A stretch of DNA of 64,000 nucleotides from Celeribacter neptunius (GTDB taxonomy: Bacteria > Pseudomonadota > Alphaproteobacteria > Rhodobacterales > Rhodobacteraceae): positions 62,001 through 126,000 of the forward strand of contig NZ_FORH01000004.1 in the NCBI RefSeq assembly GCF_900113955.1. The letters run 5' to 3'. How positions within the stretch are numbered: the first letter of the stretch is position 1; every line of letters starts with the position of its first letter. This document shows, in pieces, positions 9,193-18,980 of this stretch. The notes beneath the pieces are model-generated. The model searched no databases. It was not told the DNA's origin and was given only the letters and a program-made list of their open reading frames with translations. The position numbers were made by a program, and so were the translations under genes.

Positions 9193-10413
9193 TTAGCTAT
9201 ATTCTGCCATATCCTCGGCCACGGCCCGGGTCATCGAGGCAATGATATCCGGGTCGGCGGAATGCACCCGCGACCAGTTCGGGATGAAAGGCGTCTCCAT
9301 CGGATTGTCCAAGAACACAGACCCCGCGAGGATGATGTTATTGGCAAAGAGCTCGACGGCTTTCTCCTCGGCATGGCGATCGACATGCAGCCCGTTCATC
9401 CGGGCATCGTTGAAATAGGTCTCGATGAGATCGAGCGCACCGCGATAATAGGTGGCCTTGATCGAGCGAAAGATCTCTTCGGAAAACACCGTGCCATCGG
9501 CGGCGAGCTTGCGATAGAGCGCCTTGCAAATGTCGACCGACATGCGTGACAGGCCGGTCTTGGCGTCTTCTTCGCTCAGGTCCTGATGCTTGTGATCGTA
9601 ACGGTCGGAAATTTCGACCTGACAGACCGCACGCGGGCTGAGGTTACGCCAGGCCTCGGAGAGAAGCCCGATCTCGAGCCCCCAATCCGAGGGAATACGC
9701 ATATCCGGCAGGATCGAGGTGCGCATGGCAAACTCGCCGGCGAGCGGGTAACGGAAATCGGCGAGGAAATCGAGATAGTCGCGCGGTCCCAGAACCTTGG
9801 CCAGCGCCTGAATGATCGGCGAGACCAGCAGCCGCGTCACCCGGCCATTGAGCTTGCCATCCGCGACCCGCGGGTAGAAGCCCTTGGACATCTGATAGGG
9901 AAAGGTCGGGTTGGCCACCGGATAGACCAGACGCGCCAGCATTTCCGCCGAATAGGTCACCACATCGCAATCATGCACGGCGACCACCGCGCTGTCGGCA
10001 CGCGAAATCGTGTAGCCCATGCAGAACCAGACATTGCGACCCTTGCCCGGTTCTGACGGCGACAGATCGAGCTCTTTGAGCCGCGCATCTACAGCTTGAA
10101 GGCGCGGACCGTCATTCCACAAGACCACGTGATCAGCTTTGAGCACCGAGAAGAACTTCAGCGCATGCCGGTATTGTTCTTCTGTGGCGCGATCGAGCCC
10201 GATCACGATGCGATGGATGAAATCCACCTTGTTCAACTCTTCGAGGATGTTGGGCAATGCCTCGCCCTCAAGCTCGGAAAACAGGGACGGCAGGATCAGG
10301 GTGATTTTCCGACTGCTCGAGAAGGCGTTCAGCTCGCGCTTGAGATCCTCCTCACCATTGATGCGCAGATTGTGAAGCGTCGCGACATGCCCGCCTTGGT
10401 GGAAATCAGCCAT
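9193..10413 (-). CDS. gpgS: Glucosyl-3-phosphoglycerate synthase-like glycosyltransferase (GT81 type)
   Basis: Encodes 406 residues. It is a GT-A glycosyltransferase: after a strand-rich N-terminus comes the nucleotide-sugar motif VAVHDCDVV (the DxD-like DCD), then FPYQMSKGFYPRV, FRYPLAGEFAM, RIPSDWGLEIGLL and the C-terminal DRYDHKHQ. These blocks fit the glucosyl-3-phosphoglycerate synthases of cyanobacteria and some archaea. The enzyme would join a sugar from an NDP-sugar to 3-phosphoglycerate. It sits 3 bases downstream of a matching HAD phosphatase gene, which together would make the compatible solute glucosylglycerate. Mannosyl transfer instead of glucosyl transfer cannot be excluded. 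Confidence 0.75.
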   Translation of the reverse strand: MADFHQGGHVATLHNLRINGEEDLKRELNAFSSSRKITLILPSLFSELEGEALPNILEELNKVDFIHRIVIGLDRATEEQYRHALKFFSVLKADHVVLWNDGPRLQAVDARLKELDLSPSEPGKGRNVWFCMGYTISRADSAVVAVHDCDVVTYSAEMLARLVYPVANPTFPYQMSKGFYPRVADGKLNGRVTRLLVSPIIQALAKVLGPRDYLDFLADFRYPLAGEFAMRTSILPDMRIPSDWGLEIGLLSEAWRNLSPRAVCQVEISDRYDHKHQDLSEEDAKTGLSRMSVDICKALYRKLAADGTVFSEEIFRSIKATYYRGALDLIETYFNDARMNGLHVDRHAEEKAVELFANNIILAGSVFLDNPMETPFIPNWSRVHSADPDIIASMTRAVAEDMAEYS

Positions 10414-10416
10414 TTC

Positions 10417-11244
10417 TCAGCCTTCCTTCTCTTCTTCGTATTCCTGTGCGATGCGCTCCAGCACCGCGAGGCGCCAGCCTTCCGGCCCCGGTCTCTGCGT
10501 CCGCGTGATCCGCCCGCTCTTCTCCCCTGGCAGTGCGGGGATACCCGGACCGTGTGAATTCCTGACGACAACGCCATGGTCGGCCATGGCAATCATTTCG
10601 ACATCGTTCGGCGCATCGCCCAGCGCCATGGTGACCGGATGAGACCTATAGTCGGCGGTGATTTCCGCCATCCTGTCGGCCTTGGTCGCCCCGAAGGACA
10701 GTGTCAGATAGCGCCCGCCCTGACGCGCCTCGATCCCTTTCGCCTGCAAAGCCGCTTCGAAAGCGCGGCGCCCCGCGTCAGATCCCGTCCACAGGCCCGG
10801 TTCGGAAAACTGGCGACGCGCCGCCAGTTCAGCCTGCGCGGGGGACAGCCCGGTGTGCTGTGCCACCTCGGCAACCGACCAATCGGAAAAGCCGGTGAAA
10901 CCCTGACGCAGCGCTGCGGGCAGTTCCGCCAATGCCGCCCGGATCTTCTCATGCGCACTCCGATCGTTCAGTGCACCGGCGCCGGGCGCGAGAACGCCCG
11001 CGCCGTTTTCCACGATCGCGGGCGCATGATCGAAGCCCATCTCGGCGCGCAGCTCGGCGATTTCCGCCGCGGTTTTCGAACTGGCCAGAATCAATGGTAT
11101 TCCCAGCGCTCTCATCCGCCCCAAGGCCGGCTCCGCTGCGGCCCAGGAATAGCTGTCATGATCGAGCAAGGTGCCGTCGAGATCCGAGAATACGATCAGG
11201 CGCGGCCCGGACGGGCGTTGGGGTGGCTGGTAGTCCGTCGTCAT
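10417..11244 (-). CDS. gpgP: Glucosyl/mannosyl-3-phosphoglycerate phosphatase-like HAD hydrolase
   Basis: Encodes about 275 residues from ATG 11244; a GTG at 11304 would add 20 residues before the HAD core. HAD motif I is FSDLDGTLLDHDSY, motif II lies in LASSKT, and the IIB-type end has KADRMAEI and ALGDAPNDVEMIAMAD (motifs III/IV). This is the mannosyl-3-phosphoglycerate phosphatase subfamily, which dephosphorylates hexosyl-3-phosphoglycerate. It is the first gene of the pair with the GpgS-like transferase, 3 bases away. The pathway's end product is probably an osmolyte, consistent with a marine or saline habitat. Confidence 0.75.
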   Translation of the reverse strand: MTTDYQPPQRPSGPRLIVFSDLDGTLLDHDSYSWAAAEPALGRMRALGIPLILASSKTAAEIAELRAEMGFDHAPAIVENGAGVLAPGAGALNDRSAHEKIRAALAELPAALRQGFTGFSDWSVAEVAQHTGLSPAQAELAARRQFSEPGLWTGSDAGRRAFEAALQAKGIEARQGGRYLTLSFGATKADRMAEITADYRSHPVTMALGDAPNDVEMIAMADHGVVVRNSHGPGIPALPGEKSGRITRTQRPGPEGWRLAVLERIAQEYEEEKEG

Positions 11245-11349
11245 GCAACCATGATGACCGCTGGGCGTGCGAAGGAAAACAGCTGATCTGAAAAAATCGT
11301 GCACATCTGCTGCAAATTGCCCAAGAATTAAACAACATCCGCTGGCCGC

Positions 11350-11377
11350 TTGACCCCCCTCGCGATTGGATTAGGTT
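11350..11377 (+). promoter_or_regulatory. Possible sigma-70-type promoter for DUF4170-waaA-lpxK
   Basis: TTGACC (11350-11355) is followed after 16 bases by TAGGTT (11372-11377), 27 bases before the DUF4170 start codon. The match to consensus is good at -35 and moderate at -10. No experimental support can be read from sequence. Confidence 0.35.
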
Positions 11378-11403
11378 GCAGCCACACCATCCGGAGAGAT
11401 TTC

Positions 11404-11649
11404 ATGGCACAAAGATTGCACCTCGTGTTTGGCGGCGAACTCATCGACCCGTCCAAGACCGTGTTCCGTAACGTCGATGACATTCACATCGTGGGGATTT
11501 TCCCCAATTACGAAAGCGCGCACAACGCCTGGAAAGCCGAGGCGCAACGCACGGTGGACAATGCCCATATGCGCTATTTCATCGCCCATCTTCATCGCCT
11601 TCGCGACGAGGAACAAGACGCCTCGCCGACCGAAGAGCTTGGGGCATGA
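11404..11649 (+). CDS. DUF4170 small protein
   Basis: Encodes 81 residues from ATG 11404, preceded by GGAGAG. The sequence MAQRLHLVFGGELIDP and VDDIHIVGIFPNYESA matches the DUF4170 family, small cytoplasmic proteins of unknown function in alphaproteobacteria. It lies 12 bases before the Kdo-transferase-like gene and thus in a lipid A/core assembly operon, which is a recurrent context for the family. No catalytic motif is visible. Confidence 0.8.
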   Translation: MAQRLHLVFGGELIDPSKTVFRNVDDIHIVGIFPNYESAHNAWKAEAQRTVDNAHMRYFIAHLHRLRDEEQDASPTEELGA

Positions 11650-11661
11650 GGTAGAGGCCAG

Positions 11662-12963
11662 ATGGCCCGACCCTTTCCTTTTCTGCTCTATTCCGGCCTG
11701 ACCCGACGCAGTGCGCGTCGCCATCTCGACCGGCTGGACCGTCTGGTCACAGCCGGCGAGGTGACGGAGGAGATGCGCAATGCGCGTCTAGCCCAGGGCC
11801 TGCCGAAACGTCCGAAAGGACCGCTTCTTTGGCTTCATGCGGCGACCGCTTTCGCGCTGCGTCCCGCGAGCGAATTGTTTTGCCGCATTCGGGATGACCG
11901 CCCCGATCTCAACGGGCTCATCACCCTGGGCCACGGGGTTGAGCTGCCTCCCGGGCTGTCGCTCGACGGCGGGTTGCTCGCCGCCACCCCGGAAGACGAT
12001 CCGAATATCGTGCGACGATTCCTGACCCACTGGGACCCGGATGAGCTGATCTGGATCGGCGGCCGGTTCCGTCCGACCCTGTTGCGCGCAGTTGAAGAAC
12101 GCGGCCTGCCCGCGATCTCCATCGACGCCCCGAAAAGCCCCGCGACGCTCGACACCCATATCCCTGTGCCCGGTTTGCGCTCCGCCGTGCTGAATTGTTT
12201 CGATCATGCGATCACCGCCTGGGAGGAAACCACGATGATGTGGTATCGGGCGGGATTTGGCTCTGATCAGGTCGAAAAACTCGGTTTTCTCGAAGAGGGC
12301 GGTATCGCCCCTTCGCTCGACGAAGAGGAGCTCTCCCGGCGCCTTGAAGAGCTCAAAACCCGCCCTGTCTGGTTCGCCACACGTATCGCCACGGCCGAAG
12401 TCGGTGACGTGATCCGGGCCCATAAACGCGCGCTTCGCCGCGCGCACCGGCTGTTGCTCGCCGTTTCTCTGAGCGACAACGCCCCGCTGGAAAGCGTGCG
12501 GGCACAATTCGAGGGCGCAGGCATCGATGTCATGGTCCTGGGTCAGGACAGCCCGATTTCGGAATCCGTACAGGCCGTGCTGCTGCCTCCGAGCGGCAAT
12601 GAGCGCAGCCAGGACGGGCTCTGGCATCGCATTGCGCCGATCAGCTTTCTCGGTCGTTCCATCGCCCCTTTTGGCGGCGTCGATCCTTATCCGGCTGCAG
12701 CCATGGGATCGGCCATCCTGCATGGACCCCATGTTGAGAGCTACGCCACGGCCTATGCGCGCCTGACCTCAGGCAAGGCCGCGCAGGACGTGCGCGACGG
12801 CTATGAGCTCGGTGACGAGGTCAGACGGCTCATGGCGCCCGATCAGGCGGCTCTGATGGCCAGCTCCGCCTGGGAGATCTCCTCTACCGGCGCCGAGGTC
12901 ACCGATCGGGTCGCCGATCTGGTACAGGATTTCCTCGACCTGCGCGAAAGGCTGGACGCATGA
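11662..12963 (+). CDS. Kdo-transferase-like glycosyltransferase (GT30), catalytic motif altered
   Basis: Encodes 433 residues, the length of WaaA/KdtA, which moves Kdo from CMP-Kdo to lipid A precursor at the inner membrane. Context (DUF4170 before, lpxK overlapping by 4 bases after) supports the family. Two key blocks are changed. The N-terminal WxHAxSxGE motif reads WLHAATAFALRP, so the proposed catalytic glutamate is absent. The C-terminal GGHNPLEP block reads GGVDPYPA. A second, intact WaaA may exist elsewhere in the genome and this copy may have another acceptor or no activity. There is no frameshift: the frame is intact and codon use is like its neighbours. Confidence 0.7.
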   Translation: MARPFPFLLYSGLTRRSARRHLDRLDRLVTAGEVTEEMRNARLAQGLPKRPKGPLLWLHAATAFALRPASELFCRIRDDRPDLNGLITLGHGVELPPGLSLDGGLLAATPEDDPNIVRRFLTHWDPDELIWIGGRFRPTLLRAVEERGLPAISIDAPKSPATLDTHIPVPGLRSAVLNCFDHAITAWEETTMMWYRAGFGSDQVEKLGFLEEGGIAPSLDEEELSRRLEELKTRPVWFATRIATAEVGDVIRAHKRALRRAHRLLLAVSLSDNAPLESVRAQFEGAGIDVMVLGQDSPISESVQAVLLPPSGNERSQDGLWHRIAPISFLGRSIAPFGGVDPYPAAAMGSAILHGPHVESYATAYARLTSGKAAQDVRDGYELGDEVRRLMAPDQAALMASSAWEISSTGAEVTDRVADLVQDFLDLRERLDA

Positions 12964-13952
12964 AACCGCCACTGTTCTGGTCCAATTCGGCAGCGGCTCC
13001 GGGCTGGCAGGCATGGCTGTTGTCGCCGCTTGCACGGCTCTACGCCCATGCCACCGCCCGCCGGGTCGCGCAAAGCGGATATCGCGCCCAATGCCCGGTG
13101 ATCTGTGTCGGCAATATCAATGCCGGCGGCACCGGAAAGACCCCCACGACCATCGCGCTGGTGCAACATCTCATGGCCCGGGGCCATCGCCCGCATGTGG
13201 TCTCGCGCGGCTATGGTGGCCGGCTCGAAGGCCCGGTTCGGGTCGAGGAAGGCCAGCACAGCGCCGGTGAGGTTGGCGATGAACCCTTGTTGGTTGCCGC
13301 CTTTTGTCCGGTCTGGGTGGCCAAGGATCGGGCCGCCGGGGTACGCGCGGCCGAAACCTCCGGGGCGGATGTCGTCATCCTCGATGACGGAATGCAGAAC
13401 CCCACGGTGCAAAAGGATCTGACCCTGGTGGTCGTGGATGCCTGGCGCGGTTTCGGCAACGGCTGCGTTATCCCTGCCGGCCCGTTGCGTGAACCTGTGA
13501 CCAAGGGGATGGCACGTGGCGATGTGCTGATCTCCATCGGGGACGCTCGCGCGCAGGCGCGATTTGAAGCGAATTGGGGCGGATCAGTCTCGATATCTCA
13601 TCTGAAAGCAGAATTGAAACCCCTGCAAATGGGGTTCGAATGGGACGGTCAGAACGTCCTGGCCTTTGCCGGCATCGGACATCCGGAAAAGTTTTTTCAA
13701 ACCCTGACCGGGCTCGGCGCAAACCTGTTGCGCGCCGAGGCGCTTCGGGACCATCAGCCCCTGTCGACATCTCTGATGACACGGCTCGAAATCGACGCCC
13801 TCGCGCTCGATGCCCAGCTCGTGACCACAGAAAAAGACGCGGTGCGTTTGCCCCGCGCCTTTCGCACCAAGGTGATCACATTGCCAGTCAGGCTCGAGAT
13901 CCCCGACTGGCGTTCAATTGATGCGCATCTCAGCCGTCTCGGGCTGGATTAG
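12960..13952 (+). CDS. lpxK: Tetraacyldisaccharide 4'-kinase
   Basis: Encodes 330 residues. LpxK phosphorylates the 4' position of the lipid A disaccharide, at the inner membrane. The N-terminal amphipathic segment (PGWQAWLLSPLARLYAHATARR) precedes the P-loop GNINAGGTGKTP, then VSRGYGG and the Walker-B-like DDGMQN, all family hallmarks. It overlaps the upstream transferase gene by 4 bases. The 3' end converges on the DsbA-like gene with a 4-base gap. Confidence 0.93.
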   Translation: MKPPLFWSNSAAAPGWQAWLLSPLARLYAHATARRVAQSGYRAQCPVICVGNINAGGTGKTPTTIALVQHLMARGHRPHVVSRGYGGRLEGPVRVEEGQHSAGEVGDEPLLVAAFCPVWVAKDRAAGVRAAETSGADVVILDDGMQNPTVQKDLTLVVVDAWRGFGNGCVIPAGPLREPVTKGMARGDVLISIGDARAQARFEANWGGSVSISHLKAELKPLQMGFEWDGQNVLAFAGIGHPEKFFQTLTGLGANLLRAEALRDHQPLSTSLMTRLEIDALALDAQLVTTEKDAVRLPRAFRTKVITLPVRLEIPDWRSIDAHLSRLGLD

Positions 13953-13956
13953 AGCC

Positions 13957-14685
13957 TCATTCGGAGGTCTTGACCTCTTCCGCGGCATCTGTGGTCTCGG
14001 AGGTTTCTGCGGCAGGGGCGGAGATCTCCGCGAGCTTTTCATCGAGGATCTCTTTCAGATCCGCGTAGCTCATGTTCGAGTGAAGCTCGCCGTCGATCAC
14101 CAGGCTCGGGGTGCCCTTGATGTCATATTCGGCCATTTCCGCGGTGAACTTGGCATAGAGTTTCTGGGCCATGTCACCATCATTGAGGCAGGTATCGAGG
14201 TTCTCATCCGTCAGCCCGGCGCGTTTGCCGATCTTGCGCAGGTTCTCGACGATTTCCATCGTGTCCTTGCCGCCGGCAATCCAGTCTTTCTGCTCGTCAT
14301 AGAGCATTTTCTGAATGCCGAAATAGCGCATATCGCCACCGCAACGTGCGACCATGGCGGCCCAAAGGCCAAATTTGTCGAAATAGACTTCGCGGTAGAC
14401 GAAGCGCACCTTGCCAGTGTCGATATAGTCTTTCTTCAGCTGCTCGAAGACGGCCGCATGGAAGGTCGCGCAATGCGGGCAGGTGTAGGAGGCGTATTCG
14501 ATCAATTCGATGGGTGCCTCCGAATCGCCCAGCACAAGATCCGGAATATCGCTCGTGTCGACCGGCGCCGCATCTTCGGCCCAGGCCGGGGTGACGATGA
14601 ATCGCGTCATGGCAGAAGGGTCAAGCGCAAGGCCAAGCCCGAGGCTCGCCATAGCCGTTGAGATCATGAAAGTGCGGCGGTTCAT
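13957..14685 (-). CDS. DsbA-family thiol:disulfide interchange protein
   Basis: Encodes 242 residues. An N-terminal twin-arginine-like segment (MNRRTFMISTA) and hydrophobic stretch ending AWA form the export signal. The thioredoxin-fold active site is CPHC in YASYTCPHCATFH, the DsbA-type sequence, so the protein probably introduces disulfide bonds in the periplasm. The C-terminus carries an acidic, alanine-rich tail of about 25 residues. It overlaps the DUF721 gene upstream by 4 bases (ATGA). Confidence 0.88.
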   Translation of the reverse strand: MNRRTFMISTAMASLGLGLALDPSAMTRFIVTPAWAEDAAPVDTSDIPDLVLGDSEAPIELIEYASYTCPHCATFHAAVFEQLKKDYIDTGKVRFVYREVYFDKFGLWAAMVARCGGDMRYFGIQKMLYDEQKDWIAGGKDTMEIVENLRKIGKRAGLTDENLDTCLNDGDMAQKLYAKFTAEMAEYDIKGTPSLVIDGELHSNMSYADLKEILDEKLAEISAPAAETSETTDAAEEVKTSE

Positions 14686-15221
14686 TTGTCTTCCTTTGTT
14701 TGATTTTTCTGCCGGGTCAGAAAGGTCCCGGCGAATGTTTCGAGAGCACGGCGCAGAGCCTCATCCTCGACCCCTTGCGACAGGCTGCGTGCCGTCTCGC
14801 GGGTCTCGGCGGAAATTTCCGGCTTTGGCGCGGGTTTCGGATCGGAAAAAGCAACCTGCCCCTTGGCAAAGCCGATCGGCGCCGTTTGCGTCACATGGAT
14901 ACGGCTGATCGCGTTATAGCCATAGACGGCATTCACCCGGTCGCGGATTTTAGGCAACTCGGCCTGCAGCATCGGCGCATAGGCCCCGGTGGTCAGAAGC
15001 GTGAGCGTGGCGCCGAAACCACCCTTGGCATAGGAGACCTTGACCGGTCGGGACATGGCGGCGGTGGCCTCGCCCACGATGTCTTCCCAATGGGTCAGCA
15101 GACGGGATTCGGAAAAACCACGTTCTTCCGAGACCTCGCGAATGCGGGACTGCATCAGGCCAGAGGCCCTCTCGAACCCCCGTTTCCGCCGTTTCCCACC
15201 TGTCTGCGTCTCTGCCATCAT
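14682..15221 (-). CDS. DUF721 (DciA-like) protein
   Basis: Encodes 179 residues. The conserved block HWEDIVGEATAAMSRPVKVSY followed by a hydrophobic LTLLTTGAYAPMLQAELPKIRDRVNAVYGY identifies DUF721. Members include DciA, which helps load the replicative helicase DnaB in bacteria lacking DnaC, and this copy could do so; the long C-terminal extension is of low complexity. It is the first gene of the pair with the DsbA-like protein and is divergent from mutY, a common Rhodobacterales arrangement. Confidence 0.8.
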   Translation of the reverse strand: MMAETQTGGKRRKRGFERASGLMQSRIREVSEERGFSESRLLTHWEDIVGEATAAMSRPVKVSYAKGGFGATLTLLTTGAYAPMLQAELPKIRDRVNAVYGYNAISRIHVTQTAPIGFAKGQVAFSDPKPAPKPEISAETRETARSLSQGVEDEALRRALETFAGTFLTRQKNQTKEDK

Positions 15222-15344
15222 CCTGGACCTTGGTTCCTTCCGGGGTTTCCCGCTGGTCTATCTCCATCTTCTGCCTATTTTAGAGGGCGCGACGCAAGGC
15301 GCCAGAAGAAAGCAGATGACGGGACCTAAAGATTGCGTGACGGG

Positions 15345-16394
15345 ATGAAACAAGACGGCAGCTCGGCAGCCTTGCTGGCGTGGTATGATGCGCATGCGCG
15401 GGAGCTGCCCTGGCGGATTTCTCCGATGGAGCGGCGGAACGGCGTTGCCCCGGATCCCTATCGGGTCTGGCTCTCGGAGATCATGTTGCAGCAAACCACC
15501 GTGGCCGCGGGGAAATCCTATTTCGAGCGCTTCACCGATCTCTGGCCGACGGTCACCGCGCTGGCCGATGCCGAGGATGAGGTGGTCATGGGCGAATGGG
15601 CCGGCCTCGGATATTACGCCCGGGCCCGCAATCTGCTGAAATGCGCCCGGGTCATTCGCGATGAGCATCAGGGAATATTCCCGCGGACTCGGGTCGAGTT
15701 ACAGGCACTTCCGGGGGTCGGCCCCTATACATCCGCCGCGATCTCCTCGATCGCTTTCGACCAATCGGAAACCGTGGTGGACGGCAATGTCGAACGGGTC
15801 GTCTCGCGGCTGTTCCGGGTCGAGACCCCGCTGCCGACGGCGAAGCCCGAGCTCACCGAGTTGGCGACACGCCTGACGCCCTCCGAACGCCCCGGCGACT
15901 ATGCCCAGGCGATGATGGACCTCGGCGCGACGATCTGTACACCGAAATCCCCGGTTTGCAGCCTTTGCCCCCTCCAAGATTTTTGCGAGGCGCATGCCGC
16001 CGGGGATGCGTCTCGATTCCCGCTGAAACTGCCCAAAAAGCCCAAACCCACCCGCCATGGTCACGCCTATGTCGGACGCAGTGCACGCGGCGAATGGGTG
16101 TTGCAAAAGCGCCCCGAGAAAGGGCTCCTGGGCGGTATGCTCGGCTGGCCCGGCACCGAGTGGCAAGACCCGCATCCCAAACGGGCCCCCTATGAGGGCA
16201 ACTGGCAAGAGGTCGGCGAGGTGCGTCACACCTTCACGCATTTTCATCTGATTCTGACGGTTCATGCCGCGGCGGATGTCGAGCGCACGCCGGACAGCCT
16301 GACACTGCGCGGTCAGAACGCCTTTCGCGCCTCGGATTTGCCAACTGTGATGCGAAAGGCATTTGACCTTGCCTACGCCAAGTTGGAAGGTTGA
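15345..16394 (+). CDS. mutY: A/G-specific adenine DNA glycosylase
   Basis: Encodes about 349 residues from ATG 15345 (a TTG 12 bases upstream is possible). MutY removes adenine mispaired with 8-oxoguanine. Visible features are the LPWR near the N-terminus, VWLSEIMLQQTTV, the helix-hairpin-helix LPGVGPYTSAAI followed by the catalytic aspartate block VVDGNVERV, and the [4Fe-4S] ligands in CTPKSPVCSLCPLQDFC (C-x6-C-x2-C-x5-C). A NUDIX-like C-terminal domain recognising 8-oxoguanine follows from about residue 225. Confidence 0.95.
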   Translation: MKQDGSSAALLAWYDAHARELPWRISPMERRNGVAPDPYRVWLSEIMLQQTTVAAGKSYFERFTDLWPTVTALADAEDEVVMGEWAGLGYYARARNLLKCARVIRDEHQGIFPRTRVELQALPGVGPYTSAAISSIAFDQSETVVDGNVERVVSRLFRVETPLPTAKPELTELATRLTPSERPGDYAQAMMDLGATICTPKSPVCSLCPLQDFCEAHAAGDASRFPLKLPKKPKPTRHGHAYVGRSARGEWVLQKRPEKGLLGGMLGWPGTEWQDPHPKRAPYEGNWQEVGEVRHTFTHFHLILTVHAAADVERTPDSLTLRGQNAFRASDLPTVMRKAFDLAYAKLEG

Positions 16395-16430
16395 CGCAGA
16401 ACGCGCGGGCATTTTGGAGAGTGTAATCCT

Positions 16431-17570
16431 ATGAACATGGCCCAGATCAGTTTCAGAAACGCGATGCCCTTCTGGCTGTCGCTCACAGTGGTTCCCTTTC
16501 TCTGGCTCGGCGCTTTTGTCGGAGGTTGGACCGTGCTCATCGTGCCGCTCTATGCCTGGTACATGTTCGGGTTCCTCGACGGGCTTCTCGGTCTCAACAC
16601 CGACAATCCAGACCCGAACACGGCGGAAAGCGAGCTTTTCTGGTATCGCGCCATCACCATGATCTGGTTTCCGGTACAGGCGGCGAATATCTTTGGCCTG
16701 ATCTGGTTCGTCACCCATACGGATCATCTCTCGATACTTGAAACCGTGGTGCTGTTTTTTGGCCTCGGCGTCTCTTCCGGCTCCACGGGCATGGTCTATG
16801 CCCACGAGCTGGCGCATCAGCGCAACAATCTCGAACGCTGGCTTGGCGATCTGTTATTGGCTTCCGTGCTCTATTCGCATTTCCGCACCGAGCATCTTCT
16901 GGTGCATCACAAACATGTCGGCACGCGGCGCGATGCGGTGACGGCGCTCTATAACGAGGGGTTCCATCGCTATTTCTTTCGCGTCCTGCGGGAATGTCCG
17001 CGCTCGGCCTGGGCAGCGGAAAAGGCGCTTCTGGCGCGCAAGGGGCTCTCGCCCTGGCACCCGCGCAACCCGCATTTCCGCTACTGGGTCCTGCAACTCT
17101 TGATGCTGATCGCAGCCACGCTGATCGGCGGGGTTCCCGGACTGTTGCTTTTCATCTGGCAGGCGATCGTGGCGATCTGGCAGCTCGAGCTGACCAATTA
17201 CGTCGAACATTACGGGCTGACCCGCCGGCACTTGGGGGATGGCAAATACGAACATGTGATGCCGCATCACAGCTGGAACGCGGCGCATATGGCAACGAAC
17301 TGGCTGTTGATCAATCTTCAGCGCCATTCGGATCACCATTACAAACCGGACCGGCGTTTTCCGCTGTTGCAGAATTACGATGAGAATGAAGCCCCGCAGC
17401 TGCCCTATGGCTACACTGTGATGGGGGTCGCGGCGATGGTGCCGCCCCTGTGGCGCCGGATGATGAATCCCAAGGTGAAACAATGGCGTAAACGCTATTA
17501 CCCGGATCTCGCGACATTCGAGGATTGGGAGCCTTACAAGAACGGCACCAATCCGTTGCCCCGCTTGTAA
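16431..17570 (+). CDS. alkB: AlkB-type alkane 1-monooxygenase / fatty-acid-desaturase-like membrane diiron enzyme
   Basis: Encodes 379 residues with about six hydrophobic segments. All histidine boxes of integral-membrane alkane hydroxylases are present: HELAHQ (from H125), HLLVHHKH (155-162), the extra NYVEHYG (H260) and LQRHSDHH (296-303). These bind the diiron site that hydroxylates terminal methyl groups using O2 and electrons from rubredoxin. No rubredoxin or rubredoxin reductase gene is nearby, so electron donors must be elsewhere. Start at ATG 16431 after GGAGAG. It stands alone between mutY and the convergent ccrM. The natural substrate could be an alkane or another hydrophobic chain. 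Confidence 0.88.
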   Translation: MNMAQISFRNAMPFWLSLTVVPFLWLGAFVGGWTVLIVPLYAWYMFGFLDGLLGLNTDNPDPNTAESELFWYRAITMIWFPVQAANIFGLIWFVTHTDHLSILETVVLFFGLGVSSGSTGMVYAHELAHQRNNLERWLGDLLLASVLYSHFRTEHLLVHHKHVGTRRDAVTALYNEGFHRYFFRVLRECPRSAWAAEKALLARKGLSPWHPRNPHFRYWVLQLLMLIAATLIGGVPGLLLFIWQAIVAIWQLELTNYVEHYGLTRRHLGDGKYEHVMPHHSWNAAHMATNWLLINLQRHSDHHYKPDRRFPLLQNYDENEAPQLPYGYTVMGVAAMVPPLWRRMMNPKVKQWRKRYYPDLATFEDWEPYKNGTNPLPRL

Positions 17571-17594
17571 CCAGACCGACCGGCCACGAAAAAA

Positions 17595-17618
17595 GCCCCG
17601 CTGATCAGGCAGCGGGGC
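17595..17618 (-). terminator. Intrinsic terminator, best oriented for ccrM
   Basis: GCCCCGCT (17595-17602) pairs perfectly with AGCGGGGC (17611-17618) around an 8-base loop. Six A residues lie on the left side, so the U-run follows the hairpin only on the minus strand. It is about 150 bases beyond the ccrM stop and 25 bases beyond alkB, and may stop both. Confidence 0.75.
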
Positions 17619-17765
17619 AGTATATGGTGCCGCGTAGTCAGGCCGCAGGCACCAGGCGGTAACTTTGAATTTCGAGAAATCGTGCTGTCGGACTTCTGGC
17701 GGACAAAGGTCGGACTTCCGTCGGACCTTTGTCCCAGTTTCCCAGCGTCGCGCTTATGGCATCAC

Positions 17766-18923
<1,158 letters not shown>

Positions 18924-18980
18924 TCATTTATGGGGTCAAAGATGAGTCATCCGGGATTCCCAGTCAATTTCTTTTTCGAA

